From positions 1-36,964 of the forward strand of contig JAADIQ010000027.1 of the NCBI GenBank assembly GCA_013151255.1: a stretch of DNA of 36,964 nt, given 5' to 3'. Below are positions 8,292-15,542 of the stretch, piece after piece. A program made the translations under genes and the position numbers. The notes under the pieces were generated by a model. That model did not search any database and was not told the DNA's origin. It saw nothing but the letters and a program-made list of their open reading frames with translations. The first letter of the stretch is position 1, and every line of letters begins with the position of its first letter. The stretch is from Alphaproteobacteria bacterium (GTDB taxonomy: Bacteria; Pseudomonadota; Alphaproteobacteria; Caulobacterales; Parvularculaceae).

Positions 8292-8359
8292 GGCGTTGAG
8301 TGTGGAGAGTATTTTTAGGTAGGTTAATTGTTGGGGGGCACCTGATAACTCGCTTCAAG

Positions 8360-9013
8360 TCATTGCATGCTGAATATACGAGAGTCCGTTAGGACGTGCA
8401 CATTACTAAAATTTGCCGCCGCCGAACTGGTTGCCTCGGTTACTATCTTTGGCATTTCCTCTTCCAAGGGCCAATAATCGTTCAAATAGATTACAAGTTC
8501 GACCGATTGACATAGACTTCCGTACTTTTCGACTTTCTTGCGGCAACCGACTTGCACTGCCGTGATGCAATTAGCAGAAGAAAACAGATAGCGAGGTATT
8601 TCTTTTGGCGGTGTTGTTTTTCCCTCGCTCCGAATTTCTTTTAGCACTCTATATTCATCACTCCGCTTGCGATGAGTGCCCATCACTTCAGTGCATTCAA
8701 AATCACGGTACGAATTTATGAAATAGATTCGGAAATCTGGGAACTCTTCGTCGAGCATTTCCATTTCCGTGGCATTCAAATGTTTAGCTAAGCGGCAGCA
8801 AACGTATGCCTCACGTAAAAAAGCCACGTCGGGTCGCGTAAAAAAATTCTCTTTTAATACGCGTTTCATCGCCTTGAATGTACGCTCTGCACGCCAAGCA
8901 GGTTGTCGTCGGCTTAGTTTTTTGCGCGCCACCGCAACATATTTATCTTGGCGCGTGAGTTGACCTTTGGACAAACTTAGCTCGCCATCACTGACAAGCC
9001 AAGCACTCATCAT
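8360..9013 (-). CDS. Unrecognised protein, possibly foreign; overlaps nrdA 3' end
   Basis: 217 aa. The ATG at 9013 lies inside the last codons of nrdA, a 26-bp overlap in another frame, so translation is probably coupled to nrdA. By eye the DNA is clearly more AT-rich than its neighbours and uses more A/T-ending codons, suggesting horizontal origin. The middle contains EEFPDFRIYFINSYRDFECT followed by EVMGTHRKRSDEYR, a pattern (PDF, then ExTE, then RRxDEY) that hints at a PD-(D/E)XK-like nuclease fold; this is weak. There are several cysteines and no membrane segment or signal. Bases 8292-8359 beyond its stop hold nothing recognised. Function unknown. Confidence 0.6.
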   Translation of the reverse strand: MMSAWLVSDGELSLSKGQLTRQDKYVAVARKKLSRRQPAWRAERTFKAMKRVLKENFFTRPDVAFLREAYVCCRLAKHLNATEMEMLDEEFPDFRIYFINSYRDFECTEVMGTHRKRSDEYRVLKEIRSEGKTTPPKEIPRYLFSSANCITAVQVGCRKKVEKYGSLCQSVELVIYLNDYWPLEEEMPKIVTEATSSAAANFSNVHVLTDSRIFSMQ

Positions 9014-10913
9014 AATCCGTCGGCGCTGCCGCCTGCATCATGGCTTCCACGCCATCGAGCGCACCGTTCGCCGCTGGCTTCGACCCATTGGCAAAACCTG
9101 CGCGTTGGACTGATTTTGAGCGGCAGTAATAGAGGCTTTTGACGCCCTTTTCCCAGGCGGTCCAGTGCAGCATGTGGAGGTCCCATTTGTCGACGTCGCC
9201 GGGGATGAAGACGTTTACTGACTGGCCCTGGCAGATGTAGGGCGAGCGGTCAGCGGCGAGTTCGATCACCCAGCGCTGGTCGATTTCGAACGCGGTTTTA
9301 AAGACGTCCTTTTCATCCTGGCTTAAAAATTCAAGCTGTTGGACCGAGCCTTCATGTTCGAGGATTGAGGTCCAGACCTCTTGCGTGTTCTGGCCTTTTT
9401 CACCGAGCAGTTTTTCAAGCGCAACATTCTTCACCGTCACCGAGCCGGAAAGCGTCTTGTGGGTAAAGATATTGGCCGGGATCGGCTCGATGCACGGGGA
9501 CGCGCCGCCGCAGATGATGGAGATTGAGGCGGTCGGCGCAATCGCCAGCTTGTGGGAGAAGCGCTGCTTCATGCCGGCCTCTTCCGCGTCAGGGCAGGCG
9601 CCTTTTTCTTCCGCCAGCTTCACCGAGGCGGCGTCGGCGCCCATGCGGATATGTTTAAACAGCCGCGTGTTCCACGATTTCGCCATCGCGCTTTCAAACG
9701 GGATATCCATCGATTGCAGGAACGAGTGAAAGCCCATCATCCCCAAACCGACCGAGCGTTCGCGCTTGGCTGAATAGACGGCCTTTTCCATCGACGCCGG
9801 GGCGCGGGCGATAAAATCGTCGAGCACATTATCGAGGAAGCGCATCACATCTTCGATGAAGCGCTCGTCGTCTTTCCACTCCCAATATTTATCGGCGTTC
9901 ACCGAGGACAGGCAACACACCGCGGTTCTGTCCTTACCCAGATGGTCCTCGCCCGTGTGGAGCATGATTTCCGAGCAGAGATTGGAGGTTGAAACTTTAA
10001 GGCCAAGCTTTCTTTGATGCGCAGCCATCTGCCGGTTGACGGTGTCGGAGAACAACAGATACGGCTCGCCGGTTTGCAGCCGGATATCCAGGATTTTCTG
10101 CCACAACTTGCGCGCCGAGATGGTGCGTATAACCTCACCGGTTTTCGGCGAGAGTAGGCTGAACTCCTCATCATTGGCGACCGCGTGCATGAATGCATCG
10201 GTGATGTTAATGCCGTGGTGAAGGTTCAGGGCCTTGCGGTTGAAATCGCCCGAGGGTTTGCGGATTTCAAGAAACTCTTCGATTTCCGGATGGTGAACAT
10301 CGAGATAGCACGCCGCCGAACCGCGCCGCAGCGAGCCCTGGCTGATGGCCAGCGTGAGCGAATCCATCACCCGGATGAACGGAATGATGCCGGAGGTGGC
10401 GCCGGCGTCCTTCACCTTCTCGCCAATCGAGCGCACGCCGCCCCAATAGGTGCCGATGCCGCCGCCATTGGAGGCGAGCGCGACATTTTCATTCCAGGCG
10501 CCGACAATGTGGTCGAGGCTGTCGCCGACCGCGTTTAAAAAGCACGAGATCGGCAGGCCGCGATTGGCGCCGCCATTCGACAGCACCGGCGTCGCCGGCA
10601 TGAACCACAGCTTCGAGATATAATCATAGAGGCGCTGAGCGTGATCGGCGTCATCGCCATAGGTGCGCGCAACGCGGGCGAACATATCCTGAAAGCTTTC
10701 GCCGGCCAGGAGGTAGCGGTCCTCCATGGTCTTCTTGCCAAAGGCGGTGAGCAACGCGTCGCGGGAATGGTCGAGCTTGATGTCGCGCACGACTTTAAGC
10801 GCGGGCTTTGGCGCCGGCGGCTTATTCAACGTCTCAGTCGGGGCTTTGTTGAGCGTCTCAACAGTTTCAGCGCCAGTGACTTCCAAATCTTTTGCAACTT
10901 CAACTAACGACAT
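8988..10913 (-). CDS. nrdA: Ribonucleoside-diphosphate reductase class I alpha subunit
   Basis: 641 aa from ATG 10913, preceded by GGGAG at correct spacing. It reduces ribonucleoside diphosphates to deoxyribonucleotides with the NrdB radical subunit, which is not in this window. Recognisable parts: PISCF (first active-site Cys), STSNLCSEIML (the N-x-C-x-E catalytic trio), CCLSSVN (second active-site Cys), and a C-terminal CLAC pair (YDECLACQ) for thioredoxin/glutaredoxin re-reduction. The N-terminus is a short Ala/Pro-rich segment with a doubled ETLNK motif, not an ATP-cone, so dATP overall-activity control through this subunit is not expected. A GTG at 11048 would extend the frame by 45 residues but overlaps an NrdR box, so 10913 is preferred. 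It is likely repressed by NrdR when dATP is plentiful. Confidence 0.95.
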   Translation of the reverse strand: MSLVEVAKDLEVTGAETVETLNKAPTETLNKPPAPKPALKVVRDIKLDHSRDALLTAFGKKTMEDRYLLAGESFQDMFARVARTYGDDADHAQRLYDYISKLWFMPATPVLSNGGANRGLPISCFLNAVGDSLDHIVGAWNENVALASNGGGIGTYWGGVRSIGEKVKDAGATSGIIPFIRVMDSLTLAISQGSLRRGSAACYLDVHHPEIEEFLEIRKPSGDFNRKALNLHHGINITDAFMHAVANDEEFSLLSPKTGEVIRTISARKLWQKILDIRLQTGEPYLLFSDTVNRQMAAHQRKLGLKVSTSNLCSEIMLHTGEDHLGKDRTAVCCLSSVNADKYWEWKDDERFIEDVMRFLDNVLDDFIARAPASMEKAVYSAKRERSVGLGMMGFHSFLQSMDIPFESAMAKSWNTRLFKHIRMGADAASVKLAEEKGACPDAEEAGMKQRFSHKLAIAPTASISIICGGASPCIEPIPANIFTHKTLSGSVTVKNVALEKLLGEKGQNTQEVWTSILEHEGSVQQLEFLSQDEKDVFKTAFEIDQRWVIELAADRSPYICQGQSVNVFIPGDVDKWDLHMLHWTAWEKGVKSLYYCRSKSVQRAGFANGSKPAANGALDGVEAMMQAAAPTDYDECLACQ

Positions 10914-11044
10914 TGCGCTCCCGTCCCTTTTACCAAGTTTCGCCCCCAAAAAGGCGCGCAAAAACCCTGTCGCCGGTTGCCCAAATGGGACCGCTACCGA
11001 CGCGGTTTCGCTGTTCTTTTGTGAATCGCCGAGGTTCCCCACCG

Positions 11045-11060
11045 GCACAAGATATAGTGA
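11045..11060 (-). promoter_or_regulatory. NrdR box, proximal
   Basis: Read on the minus strand the core is CTATATCTTG inside CACTATATCTTGTG, matching the NrdR consensus (CWATATATWG core) with one mismatch. It lies 132 bp upstream of the nrdA ATG. Its centre is exactly 32 bp from the second box, the pairing required by tetrameric or higher NrdR assemblies. Confidence 0.75.
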
Positions 11061-11076
11061 TAGAGGACGGGCCCAA

Positions 11077-11092
11077 CGTCAATATGAAGTTG
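11077..11092 (-). promoter_or_regulatory. NrdR box, distal
   Basis: The core CAATATGAAG (11080-11089 on the plus strand) matches 8 of 10 positions of the NrdR consensus. A 16-bp gap separates it from the proximal box, giving the three-helical-turn spacing known for NrdR operators. The nrdA promoter must lie in or beside this pair. Confidence 0.65.
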
Positions 11093-11156
11093 TTCGATGG
11101 GCAAAAGTTTTTCGTTAACGAGGCCTTAACGCGGCGCACTCAGTACGCTCAAAGAA

Positions 11157-12563
11157 TTAATCGCGGCGCGGTTTTTTAAAGCCCAAAAGGCCTCGTTTCG
11201 CTTCCGGGTCCGGGGCAAAATTTTTCCCAAAAGCGTCCGTCCGCCACGTCGCCGGCGCCGCCTGAAAACCGGTATCGACGAACTTTGCCGACGAATCGCG
11301 GCGCCGCCAGGGGGGAATTTCGTCATCATCGGCGGAAAAGCTACTCCCCGAGGCGTCCGTCTGATTCGATTTGCCGGAGGAGCGATTATTGCGCGCGCTG
11401 ACGCGGGCCTGGAACACATCCACCGCGTCTTCTATCCGCCGCACAATGTCGGCCGGGCGCGGCGCTTCGCGGGCCGTAAAGGCGCTGCGCAAGGCGTCTA
11501 GCGCCTCGCCGCGGGCCTTGCCGGCGACGCCGCCGGCGATCAGCCCGCCCATCGCCGAAAGCAAGACGCCAACACCTGCATAGAGCGCGCCGCCAAGCAA
11601 TATGGCTTTTGCAGCCCAGGGATATTGCGCAATTTCAGGCGGCGCCGCGGCCGGCAGATCCGGGCGCGGCACATAAAGCACCGCGATCACTATCGCGCCG
11701 AGCAAAAAGCCGAGCAAGAACACAGGCCCCGCTGGCACCGGTTCGGATTTGCGCTTTAAAAAGCCCCTGAACCGCACCGCGGCATCGTCGCCCTCGGCGG
11801 TCAGGAATTCGATCTCCCGGAAATAGGCCTGAGCGCCGAGCGCGGTGAGATGCGCGCGGGACAAATCCCGCACCGCATCGGCGGGGTTGTTGTGGCTGTT
11901 CATGGCGTTGCGAAAATGCGTCAGATCCGCATCGAAGTCGCGCGCGGTCTCGGCGATATATTGGCCAAGCTGCGTCGCCTCATCGCGCACTCGCTGATTG
12001 CGGCCATTGCCGGTAAACCCGACCAGCGCCGCAACCGCCAGCGCAACACCGATCCCCGCCGCGCCCAGCACGAAGAACACCCGCGTTAAAACCAACGCAT
12101 CCGCCGCCGGCATTTGCGCCGCATAAGAGGACAGGTTAAGCCCTGAAACGCCGCCAGCGCTGACATAAAGCCACGCCGCAACACCAACCCAGGCGCCGCC
12201 AATCAGAAACCGCAAGGCTTGCGTCGCCAGCGTAATCTCGCCTTCAGCGCGCTGGCCAATGCGGAGGATCAAATCATCCGCGCGCTCGCGCAGCGCGCGC
12301 CGGCGCGCCACCATGTCATGGGCGGTTTTTTCAAGCAGCATCGACAGCGGCATCTGCGCCGTCTCGTCATCGCCAGACTGGCGTCCGCCATAAAGCCCAA
12401 TGGTCGGGTCGAGCGGCGCATAGAACGCCTCCGCCTGGCTTTGCTCAGCTTTGTCCATAGTTTTTGTAGAAAATCGCGACACCGCAGAAACCCGCGACCA
12501 GCCCCGGCGGACCCCATTGCTGAGGCCTTCAAACAGTCTTGTCGCCTTGCCGCCGGTTTTCAT
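11157..12563 (-). CDS. Large hypothetical membrane protein with four TM segments
   Basis: 468 aa from ATG 12563, preceded by TAGGATC; earlier in-frame starts up to 12842 give low-complexity sequence and would cover the region in front of the divergent gene. There is a basic N-terminal segment, an Arg/Glu-rich helical region (about 75-115), a first TM pair (about 120-145 and 160-185), a long cytoplasmic helical region (about 190-265), a second TM pair (about 275-295 and 315-345, Gly/Ala-rich), a helical segment ending around 390, and a disordered Ser/Asp/Arg-rich C-terminus. No family was recognised. It lies upstream of nrdA on the same strand, but the NrdR operator separates the two units. 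Confidence 0.7.
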   Translation of the reverse strand: MKTGGKATRLFEGLSNGVRRGWSRVSAVSRFSTKTMDKAEQSQAEAFYAPLDPTIGLYGGRQSGDDETAQMPLSMLLEKTAHDMVARRRALRERADDLILRIGQRAEGEITLATQALRFLIGGAWVGVAAWLYVSAGGVSGLNLSSYAAQMPAADALVLTRVFFVLGAAGIGVALAVAALVGFTGNGRNQRVRDEATQLGQYIAETARDFDADLTHFRNAMNSHNNPADAVRDLSRAHLTALGAQAYFREIEFLTAEGDDAAVRFRGFLKRKSEPVPAGPVFLLGFLLGAIVIAVLYVPRPDLPAAAPPEIAQYPWAAKAILLGGALYAGVGVLLSAMGGLIAGGVAGKARGEALDALRSAFTAREAPRPADIVRRIEDAVDVFQARVSARNNRSSGKSNQTDASGSSFSADDDEIPPWRRRDSSAKFVDTGFQAAPATWRTDAFGKNFAPDPEAKRGLLGFKKPRRD

Positions 12564-12761
12564 GATCCTACCCCGCCCCATTAGAGGCCCCGGCGACAGC
12601 ATAGCGCAAATCAGCCCTTGCGTTAACCGTCTTCGACGGGACCTCAAATGGCTAGAACTGGTGGTTTTGAGTGGTTTTAGCGCAGCGCTGAAATTTTCTC
12701 TCCCGTTCCCGGCAAAAACAACCTTAGGGTCGGCAAAAGCCTGCTCAACGGAGGGGAATTT

Positions 12762-13400
12762 ATGTTCGTCGGTCATTATGGGCCCGCTGCGGCGGTCGCC
12801 GGAAAACGCATCAAACTGTGGCACGGATTTGTCGCCGTCCAACTGCTGGATATTTTATGGGCGCCGTTTGTGCTTGTCGGCATCGAGCATGTGCGCATCG
12901 TAGAGAATTTCACCGCCTCCAACTCTTTCGACCTCTATCATATGCCGTATACGCATAGTCTCGTGATGGCGCTGGTCTGGAGCCTTGTGGCGGGGCTTGC
13001 CTATAATGCCTGGCGCAAGGACGGCGGGGTGATTATCGGCGCGCTGGTTTTCTCGCATTGGATTTTCGACTTCATCACCCATAAGCCCGATCTCGAACTA
13101 TGGTTTGGCGGGCCAAAAGTTGGGCTCGGGCTTTGGGACTATCGGACGGTTGCGATCAGCGTCGAACTTGGCCTGTTGCTCGCCGGCTTCATGATCCTTC
13201 TGAGAGAGACAAAGGCCAAAGGCGCCGGCGGCGTGATTGCGCTGCTGGTTCTTCTTGTCGCCCTGGCGGCGGCGCAACTCTATGGCAATTTCGGCCCGCC
13301 GCCGGGCAGCGCTGGCGCGGCCGCGCAATCGGCAATCATCGCCTATGGGGTGTTTGCAGGTCTCGCCTTCTGGGTCGATGCAACGCGCACCGCAAAATAG
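12762..13400 (+). CDS. YdjM-like membrane-bound metal-dependent hydrolase family protein
   Basis: 212 aa. GGAGGGG (12750-12756) lies 5 bases before the ATG. It begins FVGHYGPAAA and has His/Asp motifs in loops between membrane helices (YTHSLVMALVWS, FSHWIFDFITH), as in the YdjM/DUF457 family of inner-membrane proteins annotated as metal-dependent hydrolases. There are about five to six hydrophobic segments, including C-terminal helices around 131-150, 155-175 and 190-207. It is divergent from the large membrane protein gene with a roughly 200-bp gap in which no further feature was recognised. Enzymatic activity is unproven for the family. Confidence 0.75.
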   Translation: MFVGHYGPAAAVAGKRIKLWHGFVAVQLLDILWAPFVLVGIEHVRIVENFTASNSFDLYHMPYTHSLVMALVWSLVAGLAYNAWRKDGGVIIGALVFSHWIFDFITHKPDLELWFGGPKVGLGLWDYRTVAISVELGLLLAGFMILLRETKAKGAGGVIALLVLLVALAAAQLYGNFGPPPGSAGAAAQSAIIAYGVFAGLAFWVDATRTAK

Positions 13401-13444
13401 CAGCGCCAACTGCGCAACATCATTGGCGATGCGCATGCGGGCGC

Positions 13445-13486
13445 CTAGAATATCGGGCGAGCAACAAGAATCGCCCGATATTCTAG
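13445..13486. repeat. CTAG-ended perfect palindrome (42 bp)
   Basis: CTAGAATATCGGGCGA (13445-13460) and its exact reverse complement (13471-13486) flank a 10-nt loop. There is no T-tract, so it is not a standard terminator. A second palindrome of 43 bp, also starting and ending with CTAG but with different internal arms, lies at 35868-35910. Confidence 0.8.
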
Positions 13487-13535
13487 ATTCATTGCTGCGC
13501 GCCGGCCCGCGCGCGAAGGCGCGCAGATTATGACT

Positions 13536-13587
13536 CGACCGCCTTCGCGGTCGGGGGGGCGAAAAACCGGTTTCCACTTTTTCGCCC
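13536..13587. repeat. Two adjacent inverted repeats
   Basis: CGACCGCC (13536-13543) faces GGCGGTCG-like arms ending at 13553, a tight hairpin. GGGCGAAAAA (13557-13566) pairs exactly with TTTTTCGCCC (13578-13587) around CCGGTTTCCAC. The second resembles common alphaproteobacterial intergenic repeats containing AAACCGGTTTCCACTTTT. Together with the CTAG palindrome it fills most of the 225-bp gap before the thioesterase gene. Confidence 0.6.
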
Positions 13588-13625
13588 GGCGCTGTAGATA
13601 ACGCCTTCGACCAACCGGAGGTTAT

Positions 13626-14408
13626 GTGACCTATTCCACCCTTATCGGCAGCGCGTCCTTTGTTGATGGCTGTCTGTCGCTGACCATTCCTGAAGCCTGG
13701 ATGCAAGGGCGCACCACCTATGGCGGGTTGTCGGCTGCGCTGTGCCTTGAGGCGGCGCTGCAAACGTTTACGGACCTGCCACCCTTACGCTCGGCGACGG
13801 TCTCCTTTATCGGCCCGGCGGGTGGCGCGGTCGAGGCGCGCGCCAAGCTCTTGCGGCGTGGCAAGTCGGTTACATTTGTTGAAGCGGACGTCTCCGGCGA
13901 CAAGGGGCTTGCAACGCGCTGCGTGTTCGCTTTTGGCGGCGTGCGAGAGAGTGCGCTTGACCAGTCCTTTACGCCCGCGCCAACGCTGCCGGCTCCGGAA
14001 GAGTGCGAGGCGTTTATGCCGAAAGACGTCGCCCCCGCCTTCGCGCGCCATTTCGACACCCGCCTCGCCAAAGGCGCACGGCCGATATCCGGCGCGCGCG
14101 AGCATGATATTTTCGTCTGGGTGCGCCATAAGGTTGAGGGCGCAGAAACATTGCCTGCGTTGCTGGCGCTGGCGGACATGCCGCCGCCGGCGGTGTTGGC
14201 GATGTTTACCGCGCCCGCGCCGATCAGCACGATGACGTGGATGGTCAATGTCCTCACCGACCGCCCGACGACGCGTGATGGCTGGTGGCTGTTGCAGTCC
14301 CGCGCCGACAACGCAAGCCAAGGCTATTCGAGCCAGGATATGCAGGTCTGGAACCGCGACGGCGAACTGGTCATTGCCGGGCGCCAAAATGTGGCGATCT
14401 TTTTCTAG
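13626..14408 (+). CDS. Acyl-CoA thioesterase-like protein (TesB-type double hotdog)
   Basis: 260 aa with a GTG start; GGAGG (13617-13621) lies 4 bases upstream and the overlapping ATG at 13624 is followed at once by a stop. The order fits the acyl-CoA thioesterase II / thioesterase-like superfamily: an N-terminal hotdog with QGRTTYGGLSAALCLEAA (about 25-42, the helix region), strand LRSATVSFIGPAG, strand GKSVTFVEADV, then a second hotdog about 125-260 with STMTWMVNVL and GWWLLQSRADNASQGYSSQD, the latter matching the family's catalytic Asp/Ser/Gln region. It probably hydrolyses acyl-CoA thioesters; the substrate is unknown. It stands alone between repeat regions. Confidence 0.8.
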   Translation: MTYSTLIGSASFVDGCLSLTIPEAWMQGRTTYGGLSAALCLEAALQTFTDLPPLRSATVSFIGPAGGAVEARAKLLRRGKSVTFVEADVSGDKGLATRCVFAFGGVRESALDQSFTPAPTLPAPEECEAFMPKDVAPAFARHFDTRLAKGARPISGAREHDIFVWVRHKVEGAETLPALLALADMPPPAVLAMFTAPAPISTMTWMVNVLTDRPTTRDGWWLLQSRADNASQGYSSQDMQVWNRDGELVIAGRQNVAIFF

Positions 14409-14523
14409 CTTGTCCCTAAAGTTGCATGAAATTCGGGTGAGACCTGCGCATTCACCCGAATGGGCGATTGTTTTAGGTGACAGGGTGACGCGTTTAATAA
14501 GCTTGAAGTCACAATCTACCACC

Positions 14524-14593
14524 GCTCATTCCGGTGAAAGCCGGAATCCAGATAGGTGTTGTAGTCTGGATCCCGACTTTCGTCGGGATGAGC
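14524..14593. repeat. REP-like double-hairpin element
   Basis: Outer arms GCTCAT (14524-14529) and ATGAGC (14588-14593). Hairpin A is ATTCCGG (14528-14534)/CCGGAAT (14541-14547); hairpin B is ATCCCGAC (14570-14577)/GTCGGGAT (14582-14589); CCAGA (14548-14552) and TCTGG (14565-14569) close the middle. It would fold as a multi-branched cruciform. The motif family (ATTCCGG...CCGGAATCCAG / CTGGATCCCG...) is widespread between alphaproteobacterial genes. No gene is evident in 14409-14661 outside it. Confidence 0.8.
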
Positions 14594-14661
14594 GAAACTC
14601 TGATTGTGGTTCGATCGATCAGCCGGCCCAATGCCGGCTGCAAAATAAAGGGAGCTAAACA

Positions 14662-15033
14662 ATGGATCTTGGGAATTTCTCGCTAAGCCTTGCCGTCAAG
14701 GATATTGTCGCCTCGCGGGCGTTTTATGAAAAACTTGGATTTGAGGTGATGCATGGCGAGGCCGACCAGGGCTGGTTGATTATGAAATGCCCGAGCTGCG
14801 TTATTGGCCTGTTCCAGGGCATGTTCGACAAGAACACGCTCACCTTCAATCCCGGCTGGGATAGCGCCGGACAAACGCTCGATGCGTTCACCGATGTCAG
14901 GGACATTCAAAAAGCGCTGAAAACCGACGGCGTAGAGTTCACCATTGAAGCCGACGAGGCCACGACTGGGCCGGCGAGTTGCGCGTTCCTCGACCCTGAC
15001 GGCAATCCGGTTTTAATCGACCAGCATGTTTGA
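14662..15033 (+). CDS. VOC (glyoxalase/bleomycin-resistance fold) family protein
   Basis: 123 aa. AAGGGAG (14648-14654) lies 7 bases before the ATG. Two beta-alpha-beta-beta-beta modules are visible: NFSLSLAVKDIVASRAFYEK then LGFEV, and a second ending SCAFLDPDGNPVLIDQH, the typical FxDPDGNxxxL signature. The metal-ligand pattern is incomplete and the substrate cannot be predicted. It converges tail to tail with the bufferin operon (2-bp gap), so it is probably a separate unit. Confidence 0.85.
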   Translation: MDLGNFSLSLAVKDIVASRAFYEKLGFEVMHGEADQGWLIMKCPSCVIGLFQGMFDKNTLTFNPGWDSAGQTLDAFTDVRDIQKALKTDGVEFTIEADEATTGPASCAFLDPDGNPVLIDQHV

Positions 15034-15035
15034 CG

Positions 15036-15530
15036 TTATGGGGCCGGTGAGTTAGCGCGTTTGCCGAGCACATAATCCAGCGAGAACGCGCCGGGCCCGC
15101 GCGCCAGCACCAGTAATAACGGCGCCGCCCATAACAGATGCAGCGACCAGTTGCCGTTGGGGTTTAAGAGATCGCCCGGAAAAACATAGAACTGGATGAA
15201 CGCCGTCATCCCCAACAGGCCGAGCGCGCCGAACCTCGTGGCGAACCCAAACACAAGCAAGATGGGAAGAAAAAATTCCCCGAGCGCTGCAAGATGGGTC
15301 ATCGCCGGCGCTAATGGCGCGGGGATGCCAAAAACATTTTCAAACAGGTAAATTTTCTTCTCAACGACGCCAAAGATGTTCCAGTTGACGCCGAGAAACT
15401 CGCCGCCATCGAGCTTGGTCTGGCCGGAGCGCCAGAACGGAACCGCCGCCGCGATGCGTGCGACAAACGCCAGAACGGCGTAGGGGATTAACTCCGCCAG
15501 GCCGACAAATTTCTGATAATACGCAGTCAT
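15036..15530 (-). CDS. DoxX-family membrane protein of bufferin operon
   Basis: 164 aa with four membrane helices (about 10-28, 70-90, 95-118, 127-147). The region LVARIAAAVPFWRSGQTKLDG near TM1 and AALGEFFLPILLVFGFATRFGALGLL are typical of DoxX proteins. AAGGAAG upstream supports the ATG at 15530. It follows bufC by 12 bp and is the last gene of the operon. DoxX proteins are common fourth members of DUF2282/DUF692/DUF2063 operons, perhaps as an electron-transfer or redox partner in the membrane; that role is inferred. Confidence 0.88.
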   Translation of the reverse strand: MTAYYQKFVGLAELIPYAVLAFVARIAAAVPFWRSGQTKLDGGEFLGVNWNIFGVVEKKIYLFENVFGIPAPLAPAMTHLAALGEFFLPILLVFGFATRFGALGLLGMTAFIQFYVFPGDLLNPNGNWSLHLLWAAPLLLVLARGPGAFSLDYVLGKRANSPAP

Positions 15531-15542
15531 GTGTTGGCTTCC

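Noticed and set aside
10914-11048. N-terminal extension of NrdA to GTG 11048
   Set aside because: The GTG overlaps an NrdR box, has no ribosome-binding site, and the extra residues are not NrdA-like; ATG 10913 has GGGAG at proper spacing.
13445-13486. Terminator of the YdjM-like gene
   Set aside because: Very strong stem but no T-tract, and it has the same CTAG ends as another element placed upstream of a gene.
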